Of a stretch of 64,000 nt of DNA, positions 34,636 through 43,098 are shown piece by piece. The notes under the pieces are model-generated. The model was given only the letters and a program-made list of their open reading frames with translations, was not told the DNA's origin and made no database searches. Origin of the DNA: an uncultured Clostridia bacterium (GTDB lineage: Bacteria; Bacillota; Clostridia; Lachnospirales; CAG-274); assembly GCA_944384235.1 (NCBI GenBank), contig CALWSP010000020.1, positions 1-64,000 of the forward strand, in the 5' to 3' direction. Numbering within the stretch: the stretch's first letter is position 1; every line of letters begins with the position of its first letter. The position numbers and the translations under genes are program-made.

Positions 34636-36021
34636 ATGTTTATTTTTAATCCTAAGACAAATGTTATTGAAAGACGAGAGTCAATATATCCACTTCAAGA
34701 TGTAGAAAAGCCTAACTTATATGACAACTTATATAGTTATGATGAAGTGCCTAAAATTGCTTTCAACCACAGACTTGTGCCTATGGACGTGCCAGATGAA
34801 ATCTGGATAACTGATACAACTTTTAGAGATGGTCAGCAATCACGAGAGCCATACACTGTTAAGCAAATTGAACATATTTATAAATTGTTGCACCAATTAG
34901 GTGGGCCTAAGGGAATTATTAGACAAAGTGAATTTTTTGTTTATTCAAAAAAAGACCAAGACGCTTTATACAAGTGTCTTGAAATGGACTACAAATTTCC
35001 TGAAGTTACAACGTGGATTCGTGCAAACAAAAAAGATTTTGAACTTGTAAAATCTATCGGTATTAAAGAAACAGGTATTCTTGTGAGCTGTTCAGACTAC
35101 CACATTTTTTATAAAATGAATATGAAAAGAAGCGAAATAATGGAACATTATCTATCGATTGTTAGACAATGTATAGAAACTGGCATTAAGCCAAGATGCC
35201 ACTTTGAAGACATTACAAGGGCAGATTTTTATGGATTTGTTGTGCCTTTTGCTTCTGAGCTTATGAAATTATCTGAAGAAACTGGAGTGCCTATTAAAAT
35301 TAGGGCTTGTGACACTATGGGGTATGGTTTAAACACAGCAGGTACTGTTTTGCCACGAAGTGTATCTGGAATTATTTACGGTTTACACCATTATGCTGGC
35401 GTTCCTAACCATTTACTTGAATGGCACGGACACAACGACTTTTACAGGGCTGTTAGCAACGCAACAACTGCTTGGCTTTATGGATGTTGTGGAATAAACA
35501 CTTCTTTATTTGGTATAGGCGAAAGAACTGGAAACACGCCTTTAGAGGCTATGGTTTTTGAATATGCTCAGTTAAGGGGAACTTTAGATGGTATGGATAC
35601 AAGGGTTATTACTGAACTAGCTGAATATTACAAAAAAGAAATAGGGTATGACATACCTCCTATGACTCCATTTGTTGGAGAGAATTTTAATTTAACTAGG
35701 GCAGGTATCCACGCTGATGGTATATTAAAAAATGAGGAAATTTACAACATATTTAACACAGAGTTATTACTTAACAGACCTGTTAAAATTGCAGTTGGAA
35801 AAACATCTGGCCTTGCAGGCATTGCACACTGGATTAACAGCTATTACAAGTATGAAGGTGAAAAGAAGATTGGAAAACAACACCCTGTTGTTGTGAAAAT
35901 TAAAGAATGGGTTGACAAGCAATATGAAGATGGACGTGTTACTCAAATTAGTGACAAAGAGCTTGCTAAATTAGCAAACAGAGAAATGGAAAAATATTTA
36001 AATAGCATTGGTGAAGAATGA
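34636..36021 (+). CDS. Probable Re-citrate synthase (isopropylmalate/homocitrate synthase family)
   Basis: A 461-residue HMGL-like enzyme that condenses acetyl-CoA with a 2-oxoacid. The motifs WITDTTFRDGQQSR (about residue 58) and EWHGHNDFYRA (about 259) hold the metal and substrate sites. There is no C-terminal leucine-regulatory domain of the LeuA type. Clostridial proteins of this exact type include the Re-citrate synthase of Clostridium kluyveri, which belongs to this family. The next gene encodes isocitrate dehydrogenase, which supports citrate rather than isopropylmalate as product, leading to glutamate. GGAGGT at 34622-34627 sets the start; the open frame 57 bases upstream overlaps the promoter. 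A homocitrate or isopropylmalate role cannot be excluded. Confidence 0.75.
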   Translation: MFIFNPKTNVIERRESIYPLQDVEKPNLYDNLYSYDEVPKIAFNHRLVPMDVPDEIWITDTTFRDGQQSREPYTVKQIEHIYKLLHQLGGPKGIIRQSEFFVYSKKDQDALYKCLEMDYKFPEVTTWIRANKKDFELVKSIGIKETGILVSCSDYHIFYKMNMKRSEIMEHYLSIVRQCIETGIKPRCHFEDITRADFYGFVVPFASELMKLSEETGVPIKIRACDTMGYGLNTAGTVLPRSVSGIIYGLHHYAGVPNHLLEWHGHNDFYRAVSNATTAWLYGCCGINTSLFGIGERTGNTPLEAMVFEYAQLRGTLDGMDTRVITELAEYYKKEIGYDIPPMTPFVGENFNLTRAGIHADGILKNEEIYNIFNTELLLNRPVKIAVGKTSGLAGIAHWINSYYKYEGEKKIGKQHPVVVKIKEWVDKQYEDGRVTQISDKELAKLANREMEKYLNSIGEE

Positions 36022-36041
36022 TTTGAAAGGGGAAATTACTT

Positions 36042-37196
36042 ATGAATAAAATTGAAATTGCAAAAGAAAAATTTGGAAAATTATTAGAAGAACAGCTTTT
36101 AAGAGTTGAAAAAATGAAGCAAGACAAGGACTTTATTGATTTTACAACACTTCCTGTTATTAAAATTGGTATATGTGGTGGAGATGGTATTGGACCTGCT
36201 ATTACTAGCCAAGCTCAAAGAATTTTAGAGTTTTTATTAGCTGACGAAGTTAAGGCTGGCAAGGTTGAATTTAAGGTTATTGACGGCTTAACTATTGAAA
36301 ACAGAATTGCCGCTGGAAAGGCTATTCCTGACGATGTTTTAGCTGAGTTAAAAGAGTGTCCTGTTATTTTAAAAGGACCTACTACTACACCTAGAGCTGG
36401 CGACAAAGTTAACATTGAGTCTGCTAATGTTGCTATGAGAAAAGAGCTTGACTTATTTGCAAACGTTAGACCTGTTAGAATTCCTGAAGAAGAAATTGAC
36501 TGGACTTTTTACAGAGAAAACACTGAGGGTGCTTACACATTAGGTTCAAAGGGTTTTGAAGTTGACGAAGATTTAGCAGTTGATTTTACTGTTACTACAA
36601 GTGATGGAACTGAAAGAATTATTAGAGCTGCTTTTGATTATGCTAGAAAAAACAACAAGGGCAAAGTTACTTGTGTAACTAAGGCAAACATAATTAAAAC
36701 TACTGACGGCAAGTTTTTAAACACATTTAAGGAAATTGCTAAGGAATATCCTGAAATTGAAACTGACGACTGGTATATTGACATTATGACTGCAAAGTTA
36801 ATTGACCCTAAGAGAAGAAAAGACTTTAAGGTTGTTGTTCTTCCAAACCTTTATGGTGACATTATTACTGACGAAGCAGCTGAGTTCCAAGGCGGTGTAG
36901 GAACTGCTGGTTCTATAAATATGGGCAAAAAATATGCTATGTTTGAGGCTATTCACGGCTCTGCTCCTAGAATGGTTGAGGAGGGCAGAGATAAATATGC
37001 TGACCCTTGTTCTATTATAAGAGCTGCTAGTATGTTACTTGCTCACATTGGGCACAAAGACAAGGCTGAAAAGTTAGACAAGGCTCTTGATATTTGCACT
37101 CAAAAGGAAAAAAGGATTAAAATTACTGGACATAGTGACGGTTGCACAAGTGCAGAACTTGCAGACTATATTATGGAAACTATTAAAGGATTATAA
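36042..37196 (+). CDS. icd: Isocitrate dehydrogenase
   Basis: A 384-residue member of the isocitrate/isopropylmalate dehydrogenase family, oxidising isocitrate to 2-oxoglutarate. It shows GICGGDGIGPAI near residue 43, the substrate segment YRENTEGAYTLG near 158 and the metal/cofactor end DIITDEAAEFQGGVGTAG and EAIHGSAPRM. It follows the citrate synthase-like gene by 20 bases and is closed by a terminator. Cofactor choice is not certain from sequence; the family in Clostridia is often NAD-linked. Confidence 0.88.
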   Translation: MNKIEIAKEKFGKLLEEQLLRVEKMKQDKDFIDFTTLPVIKIGICGGDGIGPAITSQAQRILEFLLADEVKAGKVEFKVIDGLTIENRIAAGKAIPDDVLAELKECPVILKGPTTTPRAGDKVNIESANVAMRKELDLFANVRPVRIPEEEIDWTFYRENTEGAYTLGSKGFEVDEDLAVDFTVTTSDGTERIIRAAFDYARKNNKGKVTCVTKANIIKTTDGKFLNTFKEIAKEYPEIETDDWYIDIMTAKLIDPKRRKDFKVVVLPNLYGDIITDEAAEFQGGVGTAGSINMGKKYAMFEAIHGSAPRMVEEGRDKYADPCSIIRAASMLLAHIGHKDKAEKLDKALDICTQKEKRIKITGHSDGCTSAELADYIMETIKGL

Positions 37197-37200
37197 TAAA

Positions 37201-37230
37201 AAAGGCTATCTAAAAGATAGCCTTTTTTTA
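37201..37230. terminator. Bidirectional terminator between icd and ligA
   Basis: AGGCTATCT (37203-37211), a 3-base loop and its complement (37215-37223) flanked by A and T runs serve both convergent genes. Confidence 0.9.
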
Positions 37231-39171
37231 TTTAATTAGATTAATAAAATCTTCTTCTGTTATTATTGGAATGTTTAATTCTTTTGCTTTTTTGTTTTTA
37301 GAAGATGTTGAGTCTATATCATTATTTATTAAATAGTTTGTTTTTGAAGTTACACTTCCTGTGACTTTACCACCTAAAGACTCTATATGAGATTGAAGTT
37401 CTTTTCTGTTTTTATAGATATTAACATTACCAGTTACAACAAAAGTTAAATTTTCTAGCTTATTATTTGATAGTGTTATTTCAGGTGTTTCAAAGGAGAT
37501 ATAGTTTAAAACTTCGTCTATAAGTTTATTATTTTCATCGTATTTAAAATAGTCTATTATACTATTTGCAATTACATCTCCAAAACCATCTATATTAATT
37601 AGCATTTCAAAATTAGCTTTTCTAATTTCATCTAAATTATAGTTAAAGTTTTTACAAAGAAGTTTTGCGTTATTTAAACCTACATTATCAATTCCAAGAG
37701 CATATATAAAGTTAGGAAGTTGAGGAGTTTTGCTTTTATTAACTGCCTTTAAAAGGTTTGTATAAGACTTTTCACCAAAGCCGTCCATATTTATTATTTC
37801 GTCTTTAAAGCGTTCTAATTTATAAAAGTCTGTATAATTATTTAAAAAACCTTTTTCTATAAATTTTTCTATGGTTGCCTCTGAAAGACCTTCAATGTTC
37901 ATTGCATCTCTTGAAACAAAGTGTTCAAGGCTAGATATTTGCCTTGCTTTGCAATTAGGGTTTGTACATTTAAGCGCTTCACCGTCTTTTAAAGATATTA
38001 TTTCAGCAGTATGGCCACAAACAGAGCAATGGTTTGGGATTTTAATGTTATCTGACTTAGTTAGATTTTCTGCAACTTGTGGGATTATCATATTTGCTTT
38101 ATAGACTTTAATTTTATCGCCTATGCCTAAGTGCAGGTTTTTTACTATGCTTAAATTATGCAAGGAGGCTCTTTCAACAGTTGTTCCCTCAAGCTCTACT
38201 GGCTCAAAGACAGCAATTGGGTTTATAAGACCCGTTCTTGAGGTGTTCCAAAGAATGTCAAGAAGTGTGGTTTCTGCCAGTTCATCTTTCCATTTAAAAG
38301 CTATGGAATCTCTAGGGAATTTAGATGTTGAGCCAAGGCTATTTGAATAGGAAAGGCTATTATAGGTTAAAACTAGGCCATCAGTTGCATATTTATTTTC
38401 AGGTATTTGTGCTTCAAAAGATAAAACAGCTTCTTTAACTGTTGATTTTGAAACAAGTTTTCTTTCTACACATTCAAAGCCTAATTTTTCAAGAAAATCA
38501 AATTGATTTGACTTTTTATCGTTAAATTCAACTCCATCTGCTTTAACGAGAGAGAAAATTATACAATTTACATTTCTTGAGGCAGATATTTCTGAATTTA
38601 ACTGGCGAACAGTTCCACTACAAAGGTTTCTTGGGTTTTTATATTGTTCTTCTGGAGGAAGGTTTTCATTTATTTTATTAAAATCTTCAAAAGATATAAC
38701 TGCTTCGCCTCGTATAATTAACTCAGATGTAAAGTTTATTTTTAAAGGTATATTTTTAAAAAATTTGGCGTTATGAGTTATATCTTCGCCAACTTCACCG
38801 TTTCCTCTTGTGACAGCTTGAACTAAAGAACCATTATTATAGGTTAAAACGACTGTTAGACCGTCCATTTTATAGGAAAGAATTCCATCGTTGTTTGAAA
38901 GAAAGCTTTCAAGGGCAGGGATTTCCTTTGTTTTATCAAGGGACAGCATTTTTGTTTCGTGTTTTATTTTTTTTAGGTTACTTAAAATTTCGTATCCAAC
39001 GTTTTGTGTTGGGCTATTTGAATAAATTATTCCTGTTTTATTTTCAAGCTCTATTAATTCATCATAAAGTTTATCATATTCAAAATCGCTTATTATTTCT
39101 TTATCTTGTTGATAATATGCTTTAGATGCTTTATTTAAAATTGATATAAGTTCTTTTATTCTATTTTTCAT
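37228..39171 (-). CDS. ligA: NAD-dependent DNA ligase
   Basis: A 647-residue ligase that joins nicks at replication and repair. The adenylation site is SYKMDG with Lys101. The OB-fold follows, then a four-cysteine zinc finger (CSVCG and CTNPNC, about 377-405), helix-hairpin-helix repeats (about 410-560) and a C-terminal BRCT domain (about 575-647). The N-terminal Ia domain has YYQQDKEIISDFEYD. It is slightly shorter than the usual 660-670 residues. It is transcribed alone on the minus strand. Confidence 0.95.
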   Translation of the reverse strand: MKNRIKELISILNKASKAYYQQDKEIISDFEYDKLYDELIELENKTGIIYSNSPTQNVGYEILSNLKKIKHETKMLSLDKTKEIPALESFLSNNDGILSYKMDGLTVVLTYNNGSLVQAVTRGNGEVGEDITHNAKFFKNIPLKINFTSELIIRGEAVISFEDFNKINENLPPEEQYKNPRNLCSGTVRQLNSEISASRNVNCIIFSLVKADGVEFNDKKSNQFDFLEKLGFECVERKLVSKSTVKEAVLSFEAQIPENKYATDGLVLTYNSLSYSNSLGSTSKFPRDSIAFKWKDELAETTLLDILWNTSRTGLINPIAVFEPVELEGTTVERASLHNLSIVKNLHLGIGDKIKVYKANMIIPQVAENLTKSDNIKIPNHCSVCGHTAEIISLKDGEALKCTNPNCKARQISSLEHFVSRDAMNIEGLSEATIEKFIEKGFLNNYTDFYKLERFKDEIINMDGFGEKSYTNLLKAVNKSKTPQLPNFIYALGIDNVGLNNAKLLCKNFNYNLDEIRKANFEMLINIDGFGDVIANSIIDYFKYDENNKLIDEVLNYISFETPEITLSNNKLENLTFVVTGNVNIYKNRKELQSHIESLGGKVTGSVTSKTNYLINNDIDSTSSKNKKAKELNIPIITEEDFINLIK

Positions 39172-39203
39172 ATTAGCTCTCCAAACAAATTTATTTACTT
39201 TTT

Positions 39204-39232
39204 AGTATACAACATTAAAAGCAAAATATCAA
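39204..39232 (-). promoter_or_regulatory. Promoter of ligA
   Basis: On the minus strand TTGATA (39227-39232) and TATACT (39204-39209) are 17 bases apart, 32 bases before the ligA start. Confidence 0.7.
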
Positions 39233-39281
39233 TTTTAATTATTATTAAATTAAAAAAAATTATAAAATGTTTATTTTTGTA

Positions 39282-39310
39282 TTGAAATTTGTTTGAAAAA
39301 GCCTTAAAAT
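39282..39310 (+). promoter_or_regulatory. Promoter of the surface-polysaccharide-modification-like operon
   Basis: TTGAAA at 39282-39287 and TAAAAT at 39305-39310 with a 17-base spacer, 40 bases before the first start codon. Confidence 0.6.
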
Positions 39311-39350
39311 AAGAGTAGTGATTTTTGTTAATTAATTGGAGGTAGGTAAA

Positions 39351-40352
39351 ATGAAAGTTTTATTAACTGGCTGTGGTTTTATTGGCCGGAATATTGCTTA
39401 TGCTTTGTCTGATAACAATATTGAGGCAGTTATTTTAGATAATGTAGGAGATATTGAAAATTATAGTTTACCTGGCTGTTATTTTTATAAATGCGATATA
39501 ACTAATCTTGATGAAGTTTCTAAAATTCTTGATAAGCACGATGACATTGAAATGGTTATTCATTCTGCTATGATATCATCTGTTGCCAAGTCTGTTAAGC
39601 ACCCATTTGAGTTTTACACACAAAATGTTGTGGGCTCTTTATCTTTTGTTCACCTTTTAAAAGACAGAGGAATTAAAAAAATTATTATAGCTTCTAGTGC
39701 GTCTGTATATGACGATGTGCCTGGTTTTATGGTTACTGAAAAATCTCCATTAAAGCCTAGAAGCCCTTTTGGTAGGTCAAAATACATTTTTGAGCTTATG
39801 ATGAAAGATTTTTGTAACGCTTATGATTTAAAGTGTATTAGCCTTAGATATTTTAACCCTGTTGGTATTGACCACTATTTTAACACTAGAGAGCATAAAC
39901 TTCCTATGAAAACAGGGTCTAACCTTCTTGAGATTCTTATTGAAATTTATAACGGTGAAAGAAACAAATTTATTATAAATGGTGATGACTGGTTTACAAG
40001 AGATGGAACTTGTATTAGAGATTATATTCACATTACTGACTTAGCTAAAGCTAATGTAAAAGCTGTTTTAAATTTTGACACTGCTTTTGAAAGGGCAGGA
40101 AGTGAGTATACCAACTATCTTAGTTTAAATGTTGGTAGTGGTGTTGATGTGACTGTTAAAGAGTTTTTAATTGCTTTCCAAAACATTATTGGCGACAAAA
40201 TTAACGTTGAAATTGGGCCAAGAAGAATTGGTGACATTGGCGGAAGTTATGCTAATATTCAATTTGCTAAGAAAACTATTGATTGGAAGCCAGAGTTCAG
40301 GTTAGAAGATGCTATAATTGACAGATGTGCTCTTAATGAACAAATAAAGTAG
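39351..40352 (+). CDS. NAD-dependent epimerase/dehydratase, GalE-like, with altered YxxxK motif
   Basis: A 333-residue extended short-chain dehydrogenase. The NAD site is LLTGCGFIGRNIAY at the N-terminus, followed by ASSASVYDD and, where GalE has Tyr-x-x-x-Lys, FGRSK: Phe140 replaces the catalytic Tyr while Lys144 remains. Later segments follow GalE closely: RYFNPVGID, DGTCIRDYIHITDLAKA, LNVGSGVDVTVKEF and RRIGDIGGSYANI. GGAGG at 39338-39342 sets ATG 39351. It heads a five-gene operon of cell-surface type. With the Tyr missing it may not be a classical epimerase. Confidence 0.85.
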   Translation: MKVLLTGCGFIGRNIAYALSDNNIEAVILDNVGDIENYSLPGCYFYKCDITNLDEVSKILDKHDDIEMVIHSAMISSVAKSVKHPFEFYTQNVVGSLSFVHLLKDRGIKKIIIASSASVYDDVPGFMVTEKSPLKPRSPFGRSKYIFELMMKDFCNAYDLKCISLRYFNPVGIDHYFNTREHKLPMKTGSNLLEILIEIYNGERNKFIINGDDWFTRDGTCIRDYIHITDLAKANVKAVLNFDTAFERAGSEYTNYLSLNVGSGVDVTVKEFLIAFQNIIGDKINVEIGPRRIGDIGGSYANIQFAKKTIDWKPEFRLEDAIIDRCALNEQIK

Positions 40353-40367
40353 TTAGGGGTGGATATT

Positions 40368-41204
40368 ATGAATAAAAGGTCTAATAGAGTTTACTGGCTT
40401 TTATTTATAATGTTGCTAATACTTGGTTTATCTATAATAATAGATTGTATTAGGAAAGATAAAAAGGATATTGAAGTTATAAATAATGAAGTAACAACAA
40501 ATGATGAAAGTAGCACAGAGCCATCTTCAGAAGCTACTACTGAAACAACTACAAGAGAGAGGACTACTGTTGACCCTGAGCTTGTTAAAGAGTTTGCCCC
40601 AAATTATTACAACGGATTAGTCTTTATTGGGGACAGTATTATAGATGGTTTTGCTAGATATGCTTCTACAAAAGAAGCCCCTCAATGGCTTAACAACATT
40701 ATATTTTTGACTAAAGTTAGCTGGAGAATTAACACAGCTTTAGAGGACAGCAACGGGCCTATGTATAAAGGGCAAGCTCAAAATATATGCACTAGTTTAA
40801 GTCAAATTAAGCCAGAAAGGGTGTTTTTAGACATTGGCATTAATGATATGAATGGGCTTGGCTCGCCAGGGTATTCAGTTGAAAAGCTTGTAAACAGCTA
40901 TGTTGAGCTTATTAAAGGAATAAAAAATGCTTCACCAGAAAGCAAGATTTATATTGTTAGTGTTACGCCTGGAACAGAGGCTATGCAAAGTGGCAATTTT
41001 AGCAACGAAAAAATTAAGGAATTTAACGACGCTATTAAAAGCAAGGCATCAGAGCTTAATTTTACTTTTTTAGATTTGGCAAGTGAATTTGACTACAATC
41101 TTGATAGTCAATACAGTAGCGACAACAAAGTTCATCACAACAACAAGTCTTATAGTGAAGTTTGGGTGCCATTTTTAGAAAAAATAGCTGTTGAAAATTT
41201 ATGA
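40368..41204 (+). CDS. Membrane-anchored SGNH/GDSL hydrolase
   Basis: A 278-residue protein with one N-terminal membrane helix (about 9-28), a Thr/Ser/Glu-rich spacer (40-70) and an SGNH hydrolase domain. The blocks are GDSIIDGF near residue 88 with the nucleophile Ser, GINDMN near 160 and a late His in DNKVHHNN. Such proteins act as acyl esterases or acyltransferases outside the cell. GGGGTGG at 40356-40362 sets ATG 40368. Next to the MBOAT and DHHW genes it suggests acetyl transfer to a surface polymer. Confidence 0.88.
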   Translation: MNKRSNRVYWLLFIMLLILGLSIIIDCIRKDKKDIEVINNEVTTNDESSTEPSSEATTETTTRERTTVDPELVKEFAPNYYNGLVFIGDSIIDGFARYASTKEAPQWLNNIIFLTKVSWRINTALEDSNGPMYKGQAQNICTSLSQIKPERVFLDIGINDMNGLGSPGYSVEKLVNSYVELIKGIKNASPESKIYIVSVTPGTEAMQSGNFSNEKIKEFNDAIKSKASELNFTFLDLASEFDYNLDSQYSSDNKVHHNNKSYSEVWVPFLEKIAVENL

Positions 41205-41219
41205 TAGAGGTGTTTTAAG

Positions 41220-41684
41220 ATGAAGAGATTTTTAAAGTTTTTAGCTACAACTTTAGTATTAAGTGTTATGTTTGGCTGCGGAGGAAAGGAAAACAAAGAG
41301 GTTGACACAGCAAAGCTTTATGAAAGCGTTGTTAGTGTTATGGGCGATGATTTAGTTAAAATGAATGAAAACTACATATCCAATTATTTTGGAATAGAAA
41401 GTGAAAATTTAAGCGATTGTATTATTACTCAAAGTGAAGACCCTAAGTCAGCTTCAACATTTATTATGATTAAATGTGAGGATAGCGAAAAGAGACAGCA
41501 ATATATTGAGTCTATAAACAACTTTTTAAGCCAAAAGTATGATGAGCTTACAAATTATGATTTGCCTGAAGAAGCTGAGCTTGTTAAAGGGGCTGAAGTT
41601 AAAACAGAGGGCAATTGGGTTTACTTAGTAGTTGACAAAAATGCTGATGAAGTTAACAAATTAGTTCAAGACAGCTTTAAATAG
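41220..41684 (+). CDS. DUF4358 lipoprotein
   Basis: A 154-residue lipoprotein with lipobox MFGC (Cys 20) followed by a Gly/Lys/Glu linker. The mature domain, with YESVVSVMGDDLVKMNENYISNYFGI and the end DEVNKLVQDSF, matches DUF4358 proteins that are common beside DHHW and MBOAT genes in Clostridia. It lies between the SGNH and MBOAT genes with short gaps, so it is likely an accessory part of the same surface process. Its molecular role is unknown. Confidence 0.85.
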   Translation: MKRFLKFLATTLVLSVMFGCGGKENKEVDTAKLYESVVSVMGDDLVKMNENYISNYFGIESENLSDCIITQSEDPKSASTFIMIKCEDSEKRQQYIESINNFLSQKYDELTNYDLPEEAELVKGAEVKTEGNWVYLVVDKNADEVNKLVQDSFK

Positions 41685-41696
41685 CGAGGTATAAAG

Positions 41697-43088
41697 ATGG
41701 TTTTTTCTAGTTTAGAATTTTTATTTTTCTTTTTACCTTTAGTTTCAATTCTATATTTTTTAATTAGAGATTTAAAAATAAGAAACTTTATATTAATTGT
41801 TTCAAGCGTTTTATTTTACGCATTTGGAGAGCCAAAGGCTATTTTGATTATGTTAATGTCCATAGTTTTAAACTATGGACTTGCTTTATTAATTGAAAAG
41901 GTTAGCAAATTTAAAAAAGTTTTTCTTTTTTTAGCTGTTGTAATAAATATAGGGTTATTGTTTATTTACAAATATGCTGACTTTTTTATTGGAAGCGTTA
42001 ATTATGTTTTTAAAAGCAATTTTAGTTTACTAGGTTTACCTTTGCCTATTGGCATATCTTTTTTTACTTTTCAGGCAATGAGTTATGTAATTGATGTTTA
42101 CAGAAAAGATGTTAAAGCGCAAAAGAAGATTTTGAATATATTATTATATATTTCTTTTTTTCCACAGCTTATAGCAGGACCTATTGTAAAATATCACGAC
42201 ATTGAAAAGCAAATTGACAACAGAAAAACTAGTTTTGACGGATATTGCAAAGGTGTTCATAGGTTTTTAATTGGTTTATTTAAAAAAGTTTTAATTGCAA
42301 ACAACGTTGGTTTGGTTTGGGAGAATATATTAAATTCTGACATTAGCTCAATGTCTTTAACAACTGCGTGGATAGGGGCTATATGTTATAGTTTACAGAT
42401 ATATTTTGATTTTTCAGCATATTCTGATATGGCAATAGGGCTTGGAAAAATGTTTGGTTTTGACTTTTTAGAAAATTTTAACTACCCATACATTTCAAAA
42501 AGTATTAGAGAGTTTTGGAGAAGGTGGCATATTTCTTTATCTACCTGGTTTAAAGAATATTTATATATTCCTTTAGGTGGAAACAGAATTAGCGAAAAAA
42601 GAACATATGTGAATTTATTTATTGTTTTTTTAGCAACTGGCTTATGGCACGGAGCAAGCTGGAACTTTATTATATGGGGCTTATGGCACGGCTTTTTTTC
42701 AATTATTGAAAGGCTTGGCTTGGAAAAAATTTTGAAAAAGGACAAAACTACAATTTTAAGCAGGGTATACACTTTATTTGTTGTTGTTGTAGGTTTTACA
42801 ATTTTTGCTATTACAGACTTTAACAAGTTAAGAGAATATATTGGCGTTATGATTTTAAACAAAAACCATTTAATTCTTGACAAAGAAGCTATATTTATTT
42901 TTATAAACAATTATTTTTATATTTTAGTAGGGATTGTGTGTTCTATGCCTATTTACTTAAAAATTAAGAGTTTTAACAAAACTTATTTAAAAATTATTGG
43001 GTTTATAATGATGATAGTATGTTTTATTATTTCTATAGCATATTTAGTTAGTTCAAGTTACAACCCGTTTTTATATTTTAGGTTTTAG
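41697..43088 (+). CDS. MBOAT family O-acyltransferase (DltB/AlgI-like)
   Basis: A 463-residue polytopic membrane protein with about 11 helices. Typical family segments are LPLPIGISFFTFQAMSYVID, AGPIVKYHDIEKQI, YFDFSAYSDMAIGLGKMFGF, REFWRRWHISLSTWFKEYLY and the catalytic His in LWHGASWNFIIWGLWHG near residue 318. These enzymes pass acyl groups, usually acetyl, across the membrane for use on polysaccharides. The DHHW and SGNH neighbours are its probable partners outside the cell. Confidence 0.95.
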   Translation: MVFSSLEFLFFFLPLVSILYFLIRDLKIRNFILIVSSVLFYAFGEPKAILIMLMSIVLNYGLALLIEKVSKFKKVFLFLAVVINIGLLFIYKYADFFIGSVNYVFKSNFSLLGLPLPIGISFFTFQAMSYVIDVYRKDVKAQKKILNILLYISFFPQLIAGPIVKYHDIEKQIDNRKTSFDGYCKGVHRFLIGLFKKVLIANNVGLVWENILNSDISSMSLTTAWIGAICYSLQIYFDFSAYSDMAIGLGKMFGFDFLENFNYPYISKSIREFWRRWHISLSTWFKEYLYIPLGGNRISEKRTYVNLFIVFLATGLWHGASWNFIIWGLWHGFFSIIERLGLEKILKKDKTTILSRVYTLFVVVVGFTIFAITDFNKLREYIGVMILNKNHLILDKEAIFIFINNYFYILVGIVCSMPIYLKIKSFNKTYLKIIGFIMMIVCFIISIAYLVSSSYNPFLYFRF

Positions 43089-43098
43089 GAGGTATAGA

